A stretch of 42,700 nucleotides of DNA, taken from positions 1 through 42,700 of the forward strand of contig NZ_AUGY01000074.1 in the NCBI RefSeq assembly GCF_000422905.1, in the 5' to 3' direction. The translations under genes were made by a program, and so were the position numbers. Positions 15,889 through 24,472 of the stretch are shown here, piece by piece. Positions within the stretch are counted from its first letter, which is position 1. Each line of letters starts with the position of its first letter. The stretch comes from Paenibacillus alginolyticus DSM 5050 = NBRC 15375 (lineage in GTDB: Bacteria; Bacillota; Bacilli; Paenibacillales; NBRC-103111). The notes beneath the pieces are model-generated. The model was not told where the DNA came from. It did no database searches and saw nothing but the letters and a program-made list of their open reading frames with translations.

Positions 15889-17280
15889 ATGAGCGAGAAT
15901 ACCATGAAAAAGCCACGCCCGTCTTTGACGGAAGGCCCGATTGCCAAGACGTTGATCTTATTTTCTTTGCCGATTCTGTTAGGCAATGTGCTCCAGACGC
16001 TTAATGGTTCTATCAATGCCGTATGGATTGGCAAGTACCTCGGAGAAGGTGCGCTTGCGGCAACATCCAATGCCAACATTATCATGTTCTTCTTAATTAG
16101 CTCTATTTTCGGTATCGCGATGGCCGCTGTTATTATGATTGGTCAAAATCTCGGCGGACAAAAGGTAGAAGAAGCTAAAAAAGTTGTCGGCACCAGTGCA
16201 GTCTTCTTCCTCATTCTTTCCATCGTCGTTGCCTTATTCGGGCTGCTTTTCTCCCATACCATTCTGGGTTGGATGAATACACCCGCGGATGTTAAGGATC
16301 TTGCTGTGACATACACGCGAATCATTTTCGCTGGCGTTCCCTTTATGTTCGGCTTTAATCTCATTATGGCCATATTAAGGGGTTCTGGCGACGCCAAGAC
16401 TCCTTTCTATTTCCTGCTACTGTCTGCCGTTTTGGACATTGTGCTGAATCCATTGCTAATTCAAGGCATGGGGCCTTTTCCGAAAATGGGGATAGCCGGA
16501 TCGGCTGTCGCAACCTTTGTGGCACAACTGATCAGCTTCGCGCTGTTGATTGTGTATTTGTACCAGAAAAAGTATTTTTTGCGGATTACGAAAAAGGATA
16601 TTCCTCTGCTTCGCATCAACTGGATGATCGTACGGACGCTGATACAAAAAGGACTGCCGATGGGATTAAATATGGTCGTGGTTTCCCTAAGCAACTTAAT
16701 TCTCATCCATCTCGTGAACTCCTATGGTTCTGAATCGACGGCTGCTTTCGGTGTTGCGATGCAAATATCCAGCTATGTGCAAATGCCTGCCATGGCAATT
16801 GGCGGAGCTGTGACTTCCATGGCCGCGCAGAACATTGGTGCTGGGAAATGGGATCGGGTAAATCGGATTACGTGGACCGGTGTTGGGGTTAACATCCTGA
16901 TGACGGGACTTATCGTCGCTCTTCTTCATTTGTTCAACCGTGAGGTCGTTAGTTTCTTCCTTCCTCCTGAGGGCAAAGCGATTGCAATTGGCGTACATAT
17001 CAATAATATAACGCTTTGGTCGTTTATTATCTTTGGTGTATTTAACGTCGTAGCTGGCGTAGTTCGTTCGGCTGGGGCTGTTGTGTTCCCGCTTATCGTT
17101 GCCTTTATTGCCCTGCTGCTTGTCCGAATCCCGCTTGCCACTGTACTGGCGAACAAGTATGGATTTGATGTGATTTGGTGGAGCTTTCCGGTTAGCTTCA
17201 GTGTGGCCGCAGCGCTAAACTTGCTTTATTATCGCTTTGGCAAATGGAAGCAGGCGAGGATGCTTTCGAGTAGGGGTTAG
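15889..17280 (+). CDS. MATE family efflux transporter
   Basis: 463 residues with twelve predicted membrane segments in two homologous halves. The N-terminal motif GPIAKTLILFSLPILLGNVLQTL and the segment GSINAVWIGKYLGEGALAATSN are typical of MATE (DinF/NorM-like) proteins. The second half repeats the pattern with KGLPMGLNMVVVSLSNLIL. MATE proteins expel cationic drugs or metabolites in exchange for Na+ or H+; the substrate is unknown. ATG with AAGGAG about 8 nt upstream. A TATAAT lies near 15830 but no clear -35. The gene is convergent with the broken YhcH gene, with no terminator seen in the 19-nt gap. Confidence 0.92.
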   Translation: MSENTMKKPRPSLTEGPIAKTLILFSLPILLGNVLQTLNGSINAVWIGKYLGEGALAATSNANIIMFFLISSIFGIAMAAVIMIGQNLGGQKVEEAKKVVGTSAVFFLILSIVVALFGLLFSHTILGWMNTPADVKDLAVTYTRIIFAGVPFMFGFNLIMAILRGSGDAKTPFYFLLLSAVLDIVLNPLLIQGMGPFPKMGIAGSAVATFVAQLISFALLIVYLYQKKYFLRITKKDIPLLRINWMIVRTLIQKGLPMGLNMVVVSLSNLILIHLVNSYGSESTAAFGVAMQISSYVQMPAMAIGGAVTSMAAQNIGAGKWDRVNRITWTGVGVNILMTGLIVALLHLFNREVVSFFLPPEGKAIAIGVHINNITLWSFIIFGVFNVVAGVVRSAGAVVFPLIVAFIALLLVRIPLATVLANKYGFDVIWWSFPVSFSVAAALNLLYYRFGKWKQARMLSSRG

Positions 17281-17299
17281 GAAGAGGGAAGAGAGGCAA

Positions 17300-17784
17300 T
17301 TAAAGCTGGAGAAGATCTTTGTGGATCTTGATGACGATCTTCTTGTTGCTCTTGGACTCCGTAATGGAACCATTCGGACGGTGAATGTCGGAAGGGAAGC
17401 AAACTGCAAACATACCTGGCTCCAGAAGAATTTCCGTTTCTTGCTGCGAGGGATCCGATTCATAAAAAGCAATATCATGGGAGTCGAACTTATCGTCGAC
17501 GACTTTGGCGTTAGGATGCAGCTTGTAGAAACTGAGCCTTTCCTCCCCGCTCACTAAATATCTGTATAAATCCTATGAGACTCGGGCATCTGTTCCTCAA
17601 TGGGACGGGTCATAAGTTCCTGCACATTGGCAAACATCAAATGACCTTGATCACCTTCAAGATCATACCTACCAACTTCCGCCTCACCTAACCTGCGATT
17701 CAAAATGTAATCGATACCACGTGATACGGCCGACGGCCACAGATGACGTTCCTGCTCAAAATGCTCAACATCGCTAATAATCAT
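17300..17784 (-). pseudogene. YhcH/YjgK/YiaL (DUF386) family gene split by a small deletion
   Basis: Two adjacent minus-strand frames together make one DUF386 protein of about 160 residues. The N-part (17784-17554) ends ...ESHRIYTDI then TAG. The C-part resumes in another frame from a GTG at 17554 (VSGEERLSFYKL... to KIHKDL). Family members have an intact DIQY(L/V)VSGEE-type junction here. The observed GATATTTAGTGAGC is what remains if about 7 nt, for example CAGTATT, were lost between two ATT copies. All other conserved blocks are present (DLEGDQGHLMF, HRPNG, IVIKIHK). Family members are cupin-fold proteins linked to sugar-acid isomerisation and biofilm (TabA). This copy should give only truncated product unless the 1-nt overlapping GTG restarts translation. 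Confidence 0.8.
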
Positions 17785-17840
17785 GGTGACATGGCTCCTT
17801 TTATAACTCCGATTAAAACTTACATTTACTATATCCTATG

Positions 17841-17945
17841 ATGAGAAAAATTGGACACAAGGATAAACGACTCCGTCGTCCTTCAGGGACGAGCGCGTTT
17901 GTCAAGACTGATGACGCGAAGTGTAATAAAACTTATACTTTCTTA
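17841..17945 (+). repeat. Diverged member of the hairpin repeat family (copy C)
   Basis: This stretch starts with ATGAGAAAA, holds two small hairpins (ACGAC-GTCGT and CGTCC-GGGACG) and a GAGCGCGTTT element, and ends with AAAACTTATACTTTCTTA. The same order of elements and the same 18-nt end occur in the copies at 25797 and 35364. The middle part is not alignable by eye, so membership is likely but not certain. Confidence 0.5.
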
Positions 17946-17951
17946 CCTACG

Positions 17952-17981
17952 AAAAAAGACCCGCTTCTTACAGCGAGTCTT
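17952..17981 (-). terminator. Terminator of the tkt-fsa operon
   Basis: AAGACTCGCT pairs with AGCGGGTCTT on the minus strand around a short loop and is followed by TTTTTT, right after the transaldolase stop. Confidence 0.88.
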
Positions 17982-17988
17982 AATGCGC

Positions 17989-18645
17989 TTAAAACTTTTC
18001 TTGGTTTGCGCCTTCCCAATCTGCCAAAAACTTCTCGATCCCTGCATCTGTCAGCGGGTGTTTGCTCATGGACTCAATAACTTTGTAAGGCACTGTAGCA
18101 ATATGTGACCCTGCAAGCGCTGCTTCAATCACGTGAGCGGAGTGACGAACGCTGGCAGAGATGATTTCTGATTTGATACCGTGTACTTGGAAAATTTGGC
18201 TGATTTCTTTAATTAGATTCATACCCACTTGGTTGATATCATCCAAACGTCCGATAAATGGAGACACGTATGTTGCTCCTGCGCGTGCAGCAAGCAAAGC
18301 TTGCGTTGAGCTGAAGATCAAGGTTACGTTCGTTGGGATACCCAGTGATCTGAAAACGCTAGTCGCTTGAAGTCCATCCAACGTCATTGGAAGCTTAATA
18401 ACAACATTCGGGCTTAGTTTAGCAAGCTTCTTGCCTTGCTCAACCATTTCGTCCGCTTTCAGTGAAACAACTTCTGCACTAATCGGTACATCGCCGACGA
18501 TGGAGATGATTTCTTTTACGGTTTCGAAAAAGTCTCTACCTTCTTTAGCAATTAGTGAAGGGTTGGTCGTTACTCCTGCAACAACACCTAATGCGTGAGC
18601 TTTGCGAATTTCGTCTACATTGGCTGTGTCGATAAACAATTTCAT
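17989..18645 (-). CDS. fsa: Transaldolase / fructose-6-phosphate aldolase family protein
   Basis: 218 residues, the size of the short (subfamily 3B/FSA-type) transaldolases. Conserved blocks are MKLFIDTANVDEIRKA, GVTTNPSLIAKEG, the Schiff-base lysine in VVIKLPMTLDG, GIPTNVTLIFSSTQA and YVSPFIGRLDD. The enzyme either transfers dihydroxyacetone units in the pentose phosphate pathway or cleaves fructose 6-phosphate; sequence alone does not separate the two, and proximity to transketolase favours transaldolase. It is 35 nt after tkt and ends in a terminator. Confidence 0.93.
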   Translation of the reverse strand: MKLFIDTANVDEIRKAHALGVVAGVTTNPSLIAKEGRDFFETVKEIISIVGDVPISAEVVSLKADEMVEQGKKLAKLSPNVVIKLPMTLDGLQATSVFRSLGIPTNVTLIFSSTQALLAARAGATYVSPFIGRLDDINQVGMNLIKEISQIFQVHGIKSEIISASVRHSAHVIEAALAGSHIATVPYKVIESMSKHPLTDAGIEKFLADWEGANQEKF

Positions 18646-18680
18646 CCTGTATCCCTGCCTTTTCTCCCTTTTGTGGGCTC

Positions 18681-20708
18681 TTATTGGAAATACTTCTGTT
18701 TGATTTGTTGAACGATTGCATCTGCTGTAAAGCCGTATTCGCGAATTACTCGATCTGCCTTCGCTGATGCACCAAATTTACGGATGCCTACAACGAAGCC
18801 ATCGCCTCCCGTAATCTCTTCCCATCCAGCCGGATAGGCCATCTCAAGGACAACATTTGCTTTAACTTGTGGTAAAAGGATGGCATTTCGCACTTCTTCA
18901 GGCTGCTGCTCGAACAATTCACGGCTTGGCATGGAAATAACACGAGCCCCAATACCATCTTGCGCCAACTGCTTCTTCACGTCAAGTGCTAAGCTCACTT
19001 CAGAGCCTGTTGCGATGAGTTGAATATCAGGGGTCGCTGATGCGTCAACATCGGATAAAATATAAGCTCCTTGATGAATATGAGCATAAGCAAGCTGATC
19101 CGTGCCCGGAAGCACCGGCAAATTCTGACGCGAAAGCGCGAATACGAACGGGCCTTCTTTCGCTTGTAGCACATACTCCCAAGCCGCTGCTGTTTCGTTA
19201 GCGTCAGCAGGGCGGAACAGCGTCAGATCCGGAATCATCCGCAGGGACGGGATCTGTTCAATCGGTTGATGCGTCGGGCCGTCTTCGCCGACAGCGATGC
19301 TGTCATGCGTGAACACGTACGCAACAGGGAGCTTCATGAGCGCGGACAAGCGAATCGCGCCGCGCAAATAGTCGCTGAACACGAGGAACGTTCCGCCGAA
19401 AGCGCGCATTCCGCCGTGCAGCAGCATGCCGTTCAATGCTGCGCCCATGGCGAACTCGCGGACGCCGAACCAGAAGTTGCGGCCGCTGTAATCGGCGGCG
19501 CTGAATGCCGCGGCGTCGTTAATCATGGTGAAGTTGGAGCTCGCTAGGTCGGCGGAGCCGCCTACTAGCTGTGGTACCCGCTTCGCCAAGCCGTTAATCA
19601 CTTTGCCCGAGGCTGTGCGCGTCGAGATCACACCGCTCTCTGGGGTAAAGCGCGGCACATCTGCGTTCCAGTCGGCTGGAAGGTCGCCGCGGCTCACGAG
19701 CTCGAATTGCTGAGCGAGCTCGGGGAACGCTGCCTGGTAGCTGTTCCACAGCTGCTCCCAGCTGGTTTGGGCTTGTACGCCCAGTTCCTTGTGTTGGGCG
19801 AAGTGCTTGTAGACCTCGGCCGGGACGTAGAAGTCCGGCTCGAGCGGCCACCCCAGAGCCTGCTTCGTCAGCAGCAGCTCTTCTTTGCCGAGCGGCGAGC
19901 CATGCGTGCCGCCGTGGCCGCCTTTGCCGGCTTTGTTCGGACTGCCGAAGCCGATCGTTGTTTTGATCTCAATCAGGGTCGGGCGCCCTAGATCCGCCTT
20001 GCCTTCTTCGATCGCGGCGGAAATGGCCGCGACGTTGTTTTGCTCTTCCACACGTAAGTATTGCCAACCATAGGATTCGATACGCGTCCGAATATTTTCA
20101 GAGAACGACATGTTCAACTCACCGTCGAGCGAAATATCATTTGAATCGTAGAGCACAATTAGCTTGCCCAATTTCAAATGACCTGCCAATGAAGCAGCTT
20201 CGGAGGAAACACCTTCCATCAAGTCGCCATCTCCGCAAATCGCATACGTGAAGTGATCAACGATTGGGAAGTTCGGTTTATTGTAGACGGAAGCCTGATG
20301 GGCTTCGGCCATTGCCATACCGACAGCCATAGCAACTCCTTGGCCAAGGGGTCCCGTTGTCGCTTCAACACCAGCCGTATGACCATACTCAGGATGCCCG
20401 GGAGTACGGCTTCCCCATTGACGGAATTCCTTGATGTCGTCAAGGGTTACATCATAACCGCTTAGGTGCAGCAAACTATAAAGAAGCATCGAGCCATGTC
20501 CTGCCGAAAGAACAAATCGATCACGATCAACCCATTTCGGATTCGTCGGATTGTGCTTCAAATGCTGTGTCCAAAGTGCGTACGCCATTGGCGCCGCACC
20601 CATCGGCATACCAGGATGACCCATAGCCGCTTTCTCGACTGCATCGATTGTAAGTGTTCTTATTGTATTGATGCTTAACTCTTCAATGCCAACAGTTGTC
20701 TGATTCAA
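18681..20708 (-). CDS. tkt: Transketolase
   Basis: 675 residues, full length. The thiamine diphosphate motif GDGDLMEGVSSEAASLAGHLKLGKLIVLYDSN is present, as are the N-terminal GHPGMPMGAAPMAYALW and the central HDSIAVGEDGPTHQPIEQ. Three domains are expected: PP-binding (1-320), Pyr-binding (about 350-520) and C-terminal (about 540-675). It moves two-carbon units between sugar phosphates in the cytosol. The start is TTG with GGAGG about 10 nt upstream. The middle of the gene (about 19380-19960) is clearly more GC-rich than its ends, which produces long spurious antisense frames. Confidence 0.97.
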   Translation of the reverse strand: MNQTTVGIEELSINTIRTLTIDAVEKAAMGHPGMPMGAAPMAYALWTQHLKHNPTNPKWVDRDRFVLSAGHGSMLLYSLLHLSGYDVTLDDIKEFRQWGSRTPGHPEYGHTAGVEATTGPLGQGVAMAVGMAMAEAHQASVYNKPNFPIVDHFTYAICGDGDLMEGVSSEAASLAGHLKLGKLIVLYDSNDISLDGELNMSFSENIRTRIESYGWQYLRVEEQNNVAAISAAIEEGKADLGRPTLIEIKTTIGFGSPNKAGKGGHGGTHGSPLGKEELLLTKQALGWPLEPDFYVPAEVYKHFAQHKELGVQAQTSWEQLWNSYQAAFPELAQQFELVSRGDLPADWNADVPRFTPESGVISTRTASGKVINGLAKRVPQLVGGSADLASSNFTMINDAAAFSAADYSGRNFWFGVREFAMGAALNGMLLHGGMRAFGGTFLVFSDYLRGAIRLSALMKLPVAYVFTHDSIAVGEDGPTHQPIEQIPSLRMIPDLTLFRPADANETAAAWEYVLQAKEGPFVFALSRQNLPVLPGTDQLAYAHIHQGAYILSDVDASATPDIQLIATGSEVSLALDVKKQLAQDGIGARVISMPSRELFEQQPEEVRNAILLPQVKANVVLEMAYPAGWEEITGGDGFVVGIRKFGASAKADRVIREYGFTADAIVQQIKQKYFQ

Positions 20709-20757
20709 AAGAGATTCGCCTCCATCAATTGGGTTGTATTACTTTCAGCTACGCTTT

Positions 20758-20786
20758 ATTATAAGGTTAGATGAAGCATTCAAATA
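20758..20786 (-). promoter_or_regulatory. Probable promoter of the tkt-fsa operon
   Basis: A perfect TATAAT (20758-20763, minus strand) lies about 50 nt upstream of the tkt start. The -35 region is poor (ATTTGA at about 17 bp), so the -10 box carries most of the support. Confidence 0.5.
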
Positions 20787-20955
20787 ATTGATAGTTTCGA
20801 TACTCGCTATAGAAGCTGTCTATATGGTGAGTTTTGAGCTTTATAAAGTATTTTATCTGAGCAAAAAAGTGGTCAAATCCACTGGATTATAGGTCGGCTT
20901 GAAAGCGAAACTCTGAGGAGTGATTTCGAACATTTAGGCTGCAAATCTAAGGATC

Positions 20956-21137
20956 GCGGGGAACGAGGAGGCGTTATTTCGATGATTATGTCGATGCGGG
21001 ACCCGCACGCGGAACGAAGGGGCCCTATTTTGCCGGTTTACCGGTTTTTCCACCTCGAAAGTGGGAAATAGAGGATCAACGTTCCGCGAAAACGTGAATT
21101 ACGCGATTTTGAGCAAAATAAAGCTTCTACGTTCCGC
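20956..21137. repeat. Four-unit GCGGAACG repeat, two direct and two inverted
   Basis: In the 589-bp gap between tkt and the dehydrogenase, four ~23-bp units share the consensus GCGGAACG(A/T)AG..GC..TATTT. Units 1 (20956-20980) and 2 (21009-21031) read forward; units 3 (21065-21087) and 4 (21115-21137) are inverted. Between units 2 and 3 lies a small palindrome, CCGGTTTACCGG. Units of this kind are, from memory, dispersed widely in Paenibacillus genomes. The rest of the gap (20790-20955 and 21138-21259) shows no gene. Confidence 0.75.
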
Positions 21138-21259
21138 TAAAATCTGATGATGCCGGGTGCGTGAAACACATGTATCCCTTCCATTTCCGTTTTCATTTTA
21201 CAATACTTATCCACAGATCGGCATCTATCATAATTTCCTTTAGTTTCCTATAAAACAAC

Positions 21260-21297
21260 AAAAAAAGGCGCGCCCAGCCAAACTGAGCACGCCTTTT
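21260..21297 (-). terminator. Terminator after the zinc dehydrogenase gene
   Basis: AAAAAGGCG-GC and GCGCGCCTTTTTTT (minus strand) form a GC-rich stem followed by seven T residues, overlapping the end of the coding region. Confidence 0.88.
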
Positions 21298-22311
21298 TCA
21301 CAAACTAACGATCGCTTTAATGACCTTCGACTCTGGCTTCAGCCAAATCTCGAAATGGTCGATCATATCCTCAAATGTTGCACGGTGCGTGATGTAGCGC
21401 GCGATGTCGATGATGCCGTCTTGCATGGCAGCCCGTACGGTATCGAAATCCTCCATAGTTGCATTGCGGCTGCTCATTAAGGTCAGCTCCCGTTTATGAA
21501 AGTCGGGATCGTGGAAGGTGATATCGGCCTTAACAAGTCCGACATACACAAGTTTGCCGCCATGTGCAACAAGTCCGAACGACTCCGTCATCGACCTAGC
21601 GTTCCCAGTCGCATCGAATACGACGGTAGGGAATTCGCCGTTCGTGAGCTGGGCTAGCTGTTCCTTCGGCTGCTGCAAGGCATTAATCGTATGGCCGATG
21701 CCTGCCCAATCACGGCAAAAGGCCAACCGCTCATCGTTTACGTCCATCGCAATCACATTCGCACCGCGCTGCCTAGCCAGGATCATGACGCCGAGTCCGA
21801 TTGGACCAGCGCCAATCACCAGCACGTTGTCACCAGCGCGAAGTTCGGATCTCCTCACCGCGTGGGCTCCGATGCTGAGCGGCTCTAGCATCGCTGCTTG
21901 GTCTAGCGTCAGCCCGTCGGTCTTGATGAGATGGCTGACTGGCAAGGAGATCAGCTCTCTCATCCCCCCGTCGATATGTACGCCAAGTACCTTCAAATCA
22001 GTGCAGCAGTTTGTCTTGCTATTACGGCAAGCAATACAAGTCCCGCAGTGCATATAAGGAACAATGCTTACTTGATCACCGACTTGCAACCCAGTGACAC
22101 ATTCACCGATCTGTTCAATATAACCAGCCAGTTCATGCCCGAGAATACGCGGATAGCTAAAAAACGGCTGATTCCCTTTAAACGCATGCAAATCCGTCCC
22201 GCATATGCCAATCCTTTTGATGCGAACAATAGCTTCTCCTGCTCTTAGACTAGGTTCCGGAACTTCTGCTAGCTTAAACTTCTCGACCTGTTCACATATA
22301 ATTGCTCTCAC
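21298..22311 (-). CDS. Zinc-dependent medium-chain dehydrogenase
   Basis: 337 residues. MDR family motifs are GICGTDLHAF (catalytic zinc Cys), GHELAGYIEQIGE and the structural zinc cluster CGTCIACRNSKTNCC. The NAD-binding VLVIGAGPIGLGVMILARQRGANVIAMD follows. The closest classes are L-threonine / sorbitol / L-galactonate-type dehydrogenases. Because it follows a fuconolactonase-like gene, a sugar-acid substrate such as L-fuconate or L-galactonate is the best guess, but the substrate is not determined. The start is GTG with AGGGGG about 8 nt upstream. It is the last gene of the operon and ends in a strong terminator. Confidence 0.9.
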   Translation of the reverse strand: MRAIICEQVEKFKLAEVPEPSLRAGEAIVRIKRIGICGTDLHAFKGNQPFFSYPRILGHELAGYIEQIGECVTGLQVGDQVSIVPYMHCGTCIACRNSKTNCCTDLKVLGVHIDGGMRELISLPVSHLIKTDGLTLDQAAMLEPLSIGAHAVRRSELRAGDNVLVIGAGPIGLGVMILARQRGANVIAMDVNDERLAFCRDWAGIGHTINALQQPKEQLAQLTNGEFPTVVFDATGNARSMTESFGLVAHGGKLVYVGLVKADITFHDPDFHKRELTLMSSRNATMEDFDTVRAAMQDGIIDIARYITHRATFEDMIDHFEIWLKPESKVIKAIVSL

Positions 22312-22331
22312 ACCTGATTCCCCCTGTCCGA

Positions 22332-22622
22332 TTACAAATAGGTCTTCTCGTTATATTCGGGTCTTCCACTGATCCAAGACTTATTGTGGATGGGGGCCAG
22401 GATCTCCAGCACCTCCTGAAGCAGCTCTGTGTCCATTGGTTCATCTGTCCACGCAATATTATTGCGAATGTTGTCAGGGTTCGCTGTGCTGACTAGCGTA
22501 GTGGGGATGCGTTCATTCGCTGTTGCTTCGTTCGTTTCACGAAATACAGAACCTAATGAAGAGGCGCCAAAGCTCAGCACGGAGACATCAAGCCCCGTTT
22601 TTCCTAATTGACGATACTTCAT
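22332..22622 (-). pseudogene. Aldo/keto reductase (D-threo-aldose dehydrogenase type) with large internal deletion
   Basis: The frame codes for only 96 residues. Its first ~33 residues (MKYRQLGKTGLDVSVLSFGA, then SSLGSVFRETNEA) are the N-terminus of an aldose dehydrogenase-type aldo/keto reductase. The remainder (IPTTLVSTANPDNIRNNIAW ... IHNKSWISGRPEYN) is the C-terminus of the same family. Roughly 220 residues, including the catalytic Asp/Tyr/Lys/His and most of the TIM barrel, are missing. The frame is kept across the junction. Short similar sequences CGAACGAAGC and CGAATGAACGC flank the junction and may have served for recombination. The start overlaps the lactonase stop (ATGA). It is not expected to be an active reductase. 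Confidence 0.85.
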
Positions 22623-23449
22623 AACTTATAAAATTCCTTTGCATTTAGTCCGAATAAGCGGACATTATCTGCTTCCGACCAATTGTCTGGCAATGCTTCA
22701 GTAAGCACTTCAATAACTTCATCATACTCGGCTGCGAGCAAACAAACCGGCCAATCACTGCCGAATAAAACACGCTCCGTTCCGAATACATCTATCACAT
22801 GTTGGATATACGCCGTAAAGTCCTCATGCTTCCACTCCGTATGATTGGCTTCTGTCACCATGCCGGATAGCTTACAATATAGTTTTGGATGCTTCGCAAT
22901 TGCCGCCATTTGGCTTTTCCAAGGCTCAATAACGCCATCTGCAATTCGCGGCTTAGCCATATGATCAATTACTGCGCGTAAACCCGGAACCAAATTCAAA
23001 AGCTGAACCACCGGCTCCAATTGATGGGATACGACAAGCAGATCAACGGGTACATCTTTTTCAGCAAAATATCGTAATGCTTCTACAAAATGAGGCTCAA
23101 GTATCACACTCGCATTCGGCATTTCTTGAATCATGACCCTAAAGCCTACATATTTGGGATGCTGACTAAACCTTTTATAATGGATCTGGTAGTCAGGGTC
23201 ATTCAAATTCAGCCAACCTACGACACCGGCAATTGAATCTGATTCCTCGCTTAGGGATAATAGGTAATCCGTTTCTTCTAATGTCGGCGCCGCTTGAACA
23301 ACAATGGTTTGATCCAAATGATGCTGGTGCAGGCGGGACAATAAGTCGTCCGGCAAATAATCACGGTACAGCACGGACAGCTCCGGTGTAAGCCACCCAT
23401 AGTCACCCCGATCCATCTTCCAATAATGTTGGTGTGCATCAATCCGCAT
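22619..23449 (-). CDS. Amidohydrolase 2 family protein, L-fucono-lactonase-like
   Basis: 276 residues. The metal site starts with MRIDAHQHYWKMD (HxH), and later come VIDHMAKP and FGSDWPVC (catalytic Asp). This is the pattern of the L-fuconolactonase / 4-sulfomuconolactonase group of amidohydrolase 2 proteins, which hydrolyse sugar lactones such as L-fucono-1,5-lactone. Together with an aldose dehydrogenase (here a remnant) and a zinc dehydrogenase it makes a non-phosphorylated sugar oxidation route for L-fucose or a related sugar. The ATG at 23449 is chosen because AGGAG is 7 nt upstream. It is the first gene of the operon, divergent from the AraC regulator. Confidence 0.88.
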   Translation of the reverse strand: MRIDAHQHYWKMDRGDYGWLTPELSVLYRDYLPDDLLSRLHQHHLDQTIVVQAAPTLEETDYLLSLSEESDSIAGVVGWLNLNDPDYQIHYKRFSQHPKYVGFRVMIQEMPNASVILEPHFVEALRYFAEKDVPVDLLVVSHQLEPVVQLLNLVPGLRAVIDHMAKPRIADGVIEPWKSQMAAIAKHPKLYCKLSGMVTEANHTEWKHEDFTAYIQHVIDVFGTERVLFGSDWPVCLLAAEYDEVIEVLTEALPDNWSEADNVRLFGLNAKEFYKL

Positions 23450-23594
23450 TGAGATTCTCCTCTTCATCATCCATATTTGGTACCGATTTCCTCTATTGTA
23501 ACACCAAATAAATCATATGAAATAACGATATCTAGCATCATTATACGGTTTTTTGATATCATGGGTTTACAAGCTAACTTGAAGGAGGATTCTA

Positions 23595-24458
23595 ATGCAT
23601 CCCGTACGCAAAGTGTTCGATGCTAACGATGCCTTCCCATTTTCATATGCCTACAAAAACACAAAGAGCTCGCAAAGCGAGCTCCCTGAGCATTTCCACG
23701 ATTGGTATGAGATTGTGTATGTTTATCGAGGAAAAGGAACCTTTTTTATCGATCATACTTTTTATGAAATGAAGCAAGGCGATCTCTTCCTCATCCCTGG
23801 CAATACGATTCACCGGGCAACGCCGGATAGAGAGATGCCTGTAACGTCCACAGCGATTTATTTCAACCCCAGTATCGTACAAGTTCCTAATCTGGGTGAC
23901 TCATTTTCTTATTTGCATTGCTTCGATCAAGCCGCAGAACACCGCAATTACAAGCTTGAAACTCTACTCCCCCAGCGTCAACACCTAGATGTGTGTTTGG
24001 AATCCATTCAATATGAATGCAAACATCAGAGTTTGGGTCACCGGCAAGCTATCTTGCTGCAGCTCCTTCAGCTCTTGCTTTTTTTGAATCGTGATTTGGA
24101 TTCTGGCATTAAGCCTAACGTAGGTGATTCCATTGCTCCCCCTGTGTGGATGAGGGAAATCTTGCTCTATATCGATCAACATTTCTGTGAGGACATCGGC
24201 CTCAAGACACTTTCGAAGCAAGCTTCCGTTACACCTGCCCATTTCAGCCGGGTATTTAAGCAGTTAATTGGGATGAATATTACCGCCTATATTATGACCA
24301 AACGAATTATCCGAGCGAAGCAGCTGCTTAGCGAAAACGACCTCAACATTAACATCATCGCAGAAATGTGCGGCTTCGAGAGCTTACCTCATTTTCATGC
24401 CATGTTCAAAAGAGTACTAGGGATGACTCCCGCGGCTGCTAGAAAGTCGACTAGATAG
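23595..24458 (+). CDS. AraC family transcriptional regulator with cupin sensor domain
   Basis: 287 residues. The N-terminal cupin (about 20-110: PEHFHDWYEIVYVYRGKGTF, GDLFLIPGNTIHRA) is a sugar-binding type. The C-terminal AraC domain (about 185-285) has two helix-turn-helix units: DIGLKTLSKQASVTPAHFSRVFKQLIG and NINIIAEMCGFESLPHFHAMFKRVLGMTPAAAR. It is divergent from the lactonase operon (145-nt gap), so it most likely activates that operon in response to the sugar. GAAGGAGG stands 6 nt before the ATG. Confidence 0.92.
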   Translation: MHPVRKVFDANDAFPFSYAYKNTKSSQSELPEHFHDWYEIVYVYRGKGTFFIDHTFYEMKQGDLFLIPGNTIHRATPDREMPVTSTAIYFNPSIVQVPNLGDSFSYLHCFDQAAEHRNYKLETLLPQRQHLDVCLESIQYECKHQSLGHRQAILLQLLQLLLFLNRDLDSGIKPNVGDSIAPPVWMREILLYIDQHFCEDIGLKTLSKQASVTPAHFSRVFKQLIGMNITAYIMTKRIIRAKQLLSENDLNINIIAEMCGFESLPHFHAMFKRVLGMTPAAARKSTR

Positions 24459-24472
24459 CTAAGCTGCACTGG

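Noticed and set aside
17550..17560. Programmed frameshift in the YhcH/YiaL gene
   Set aside because: No slippery heptamer is seen, and conserved residues are missing at the junction, so a deletion fits better.
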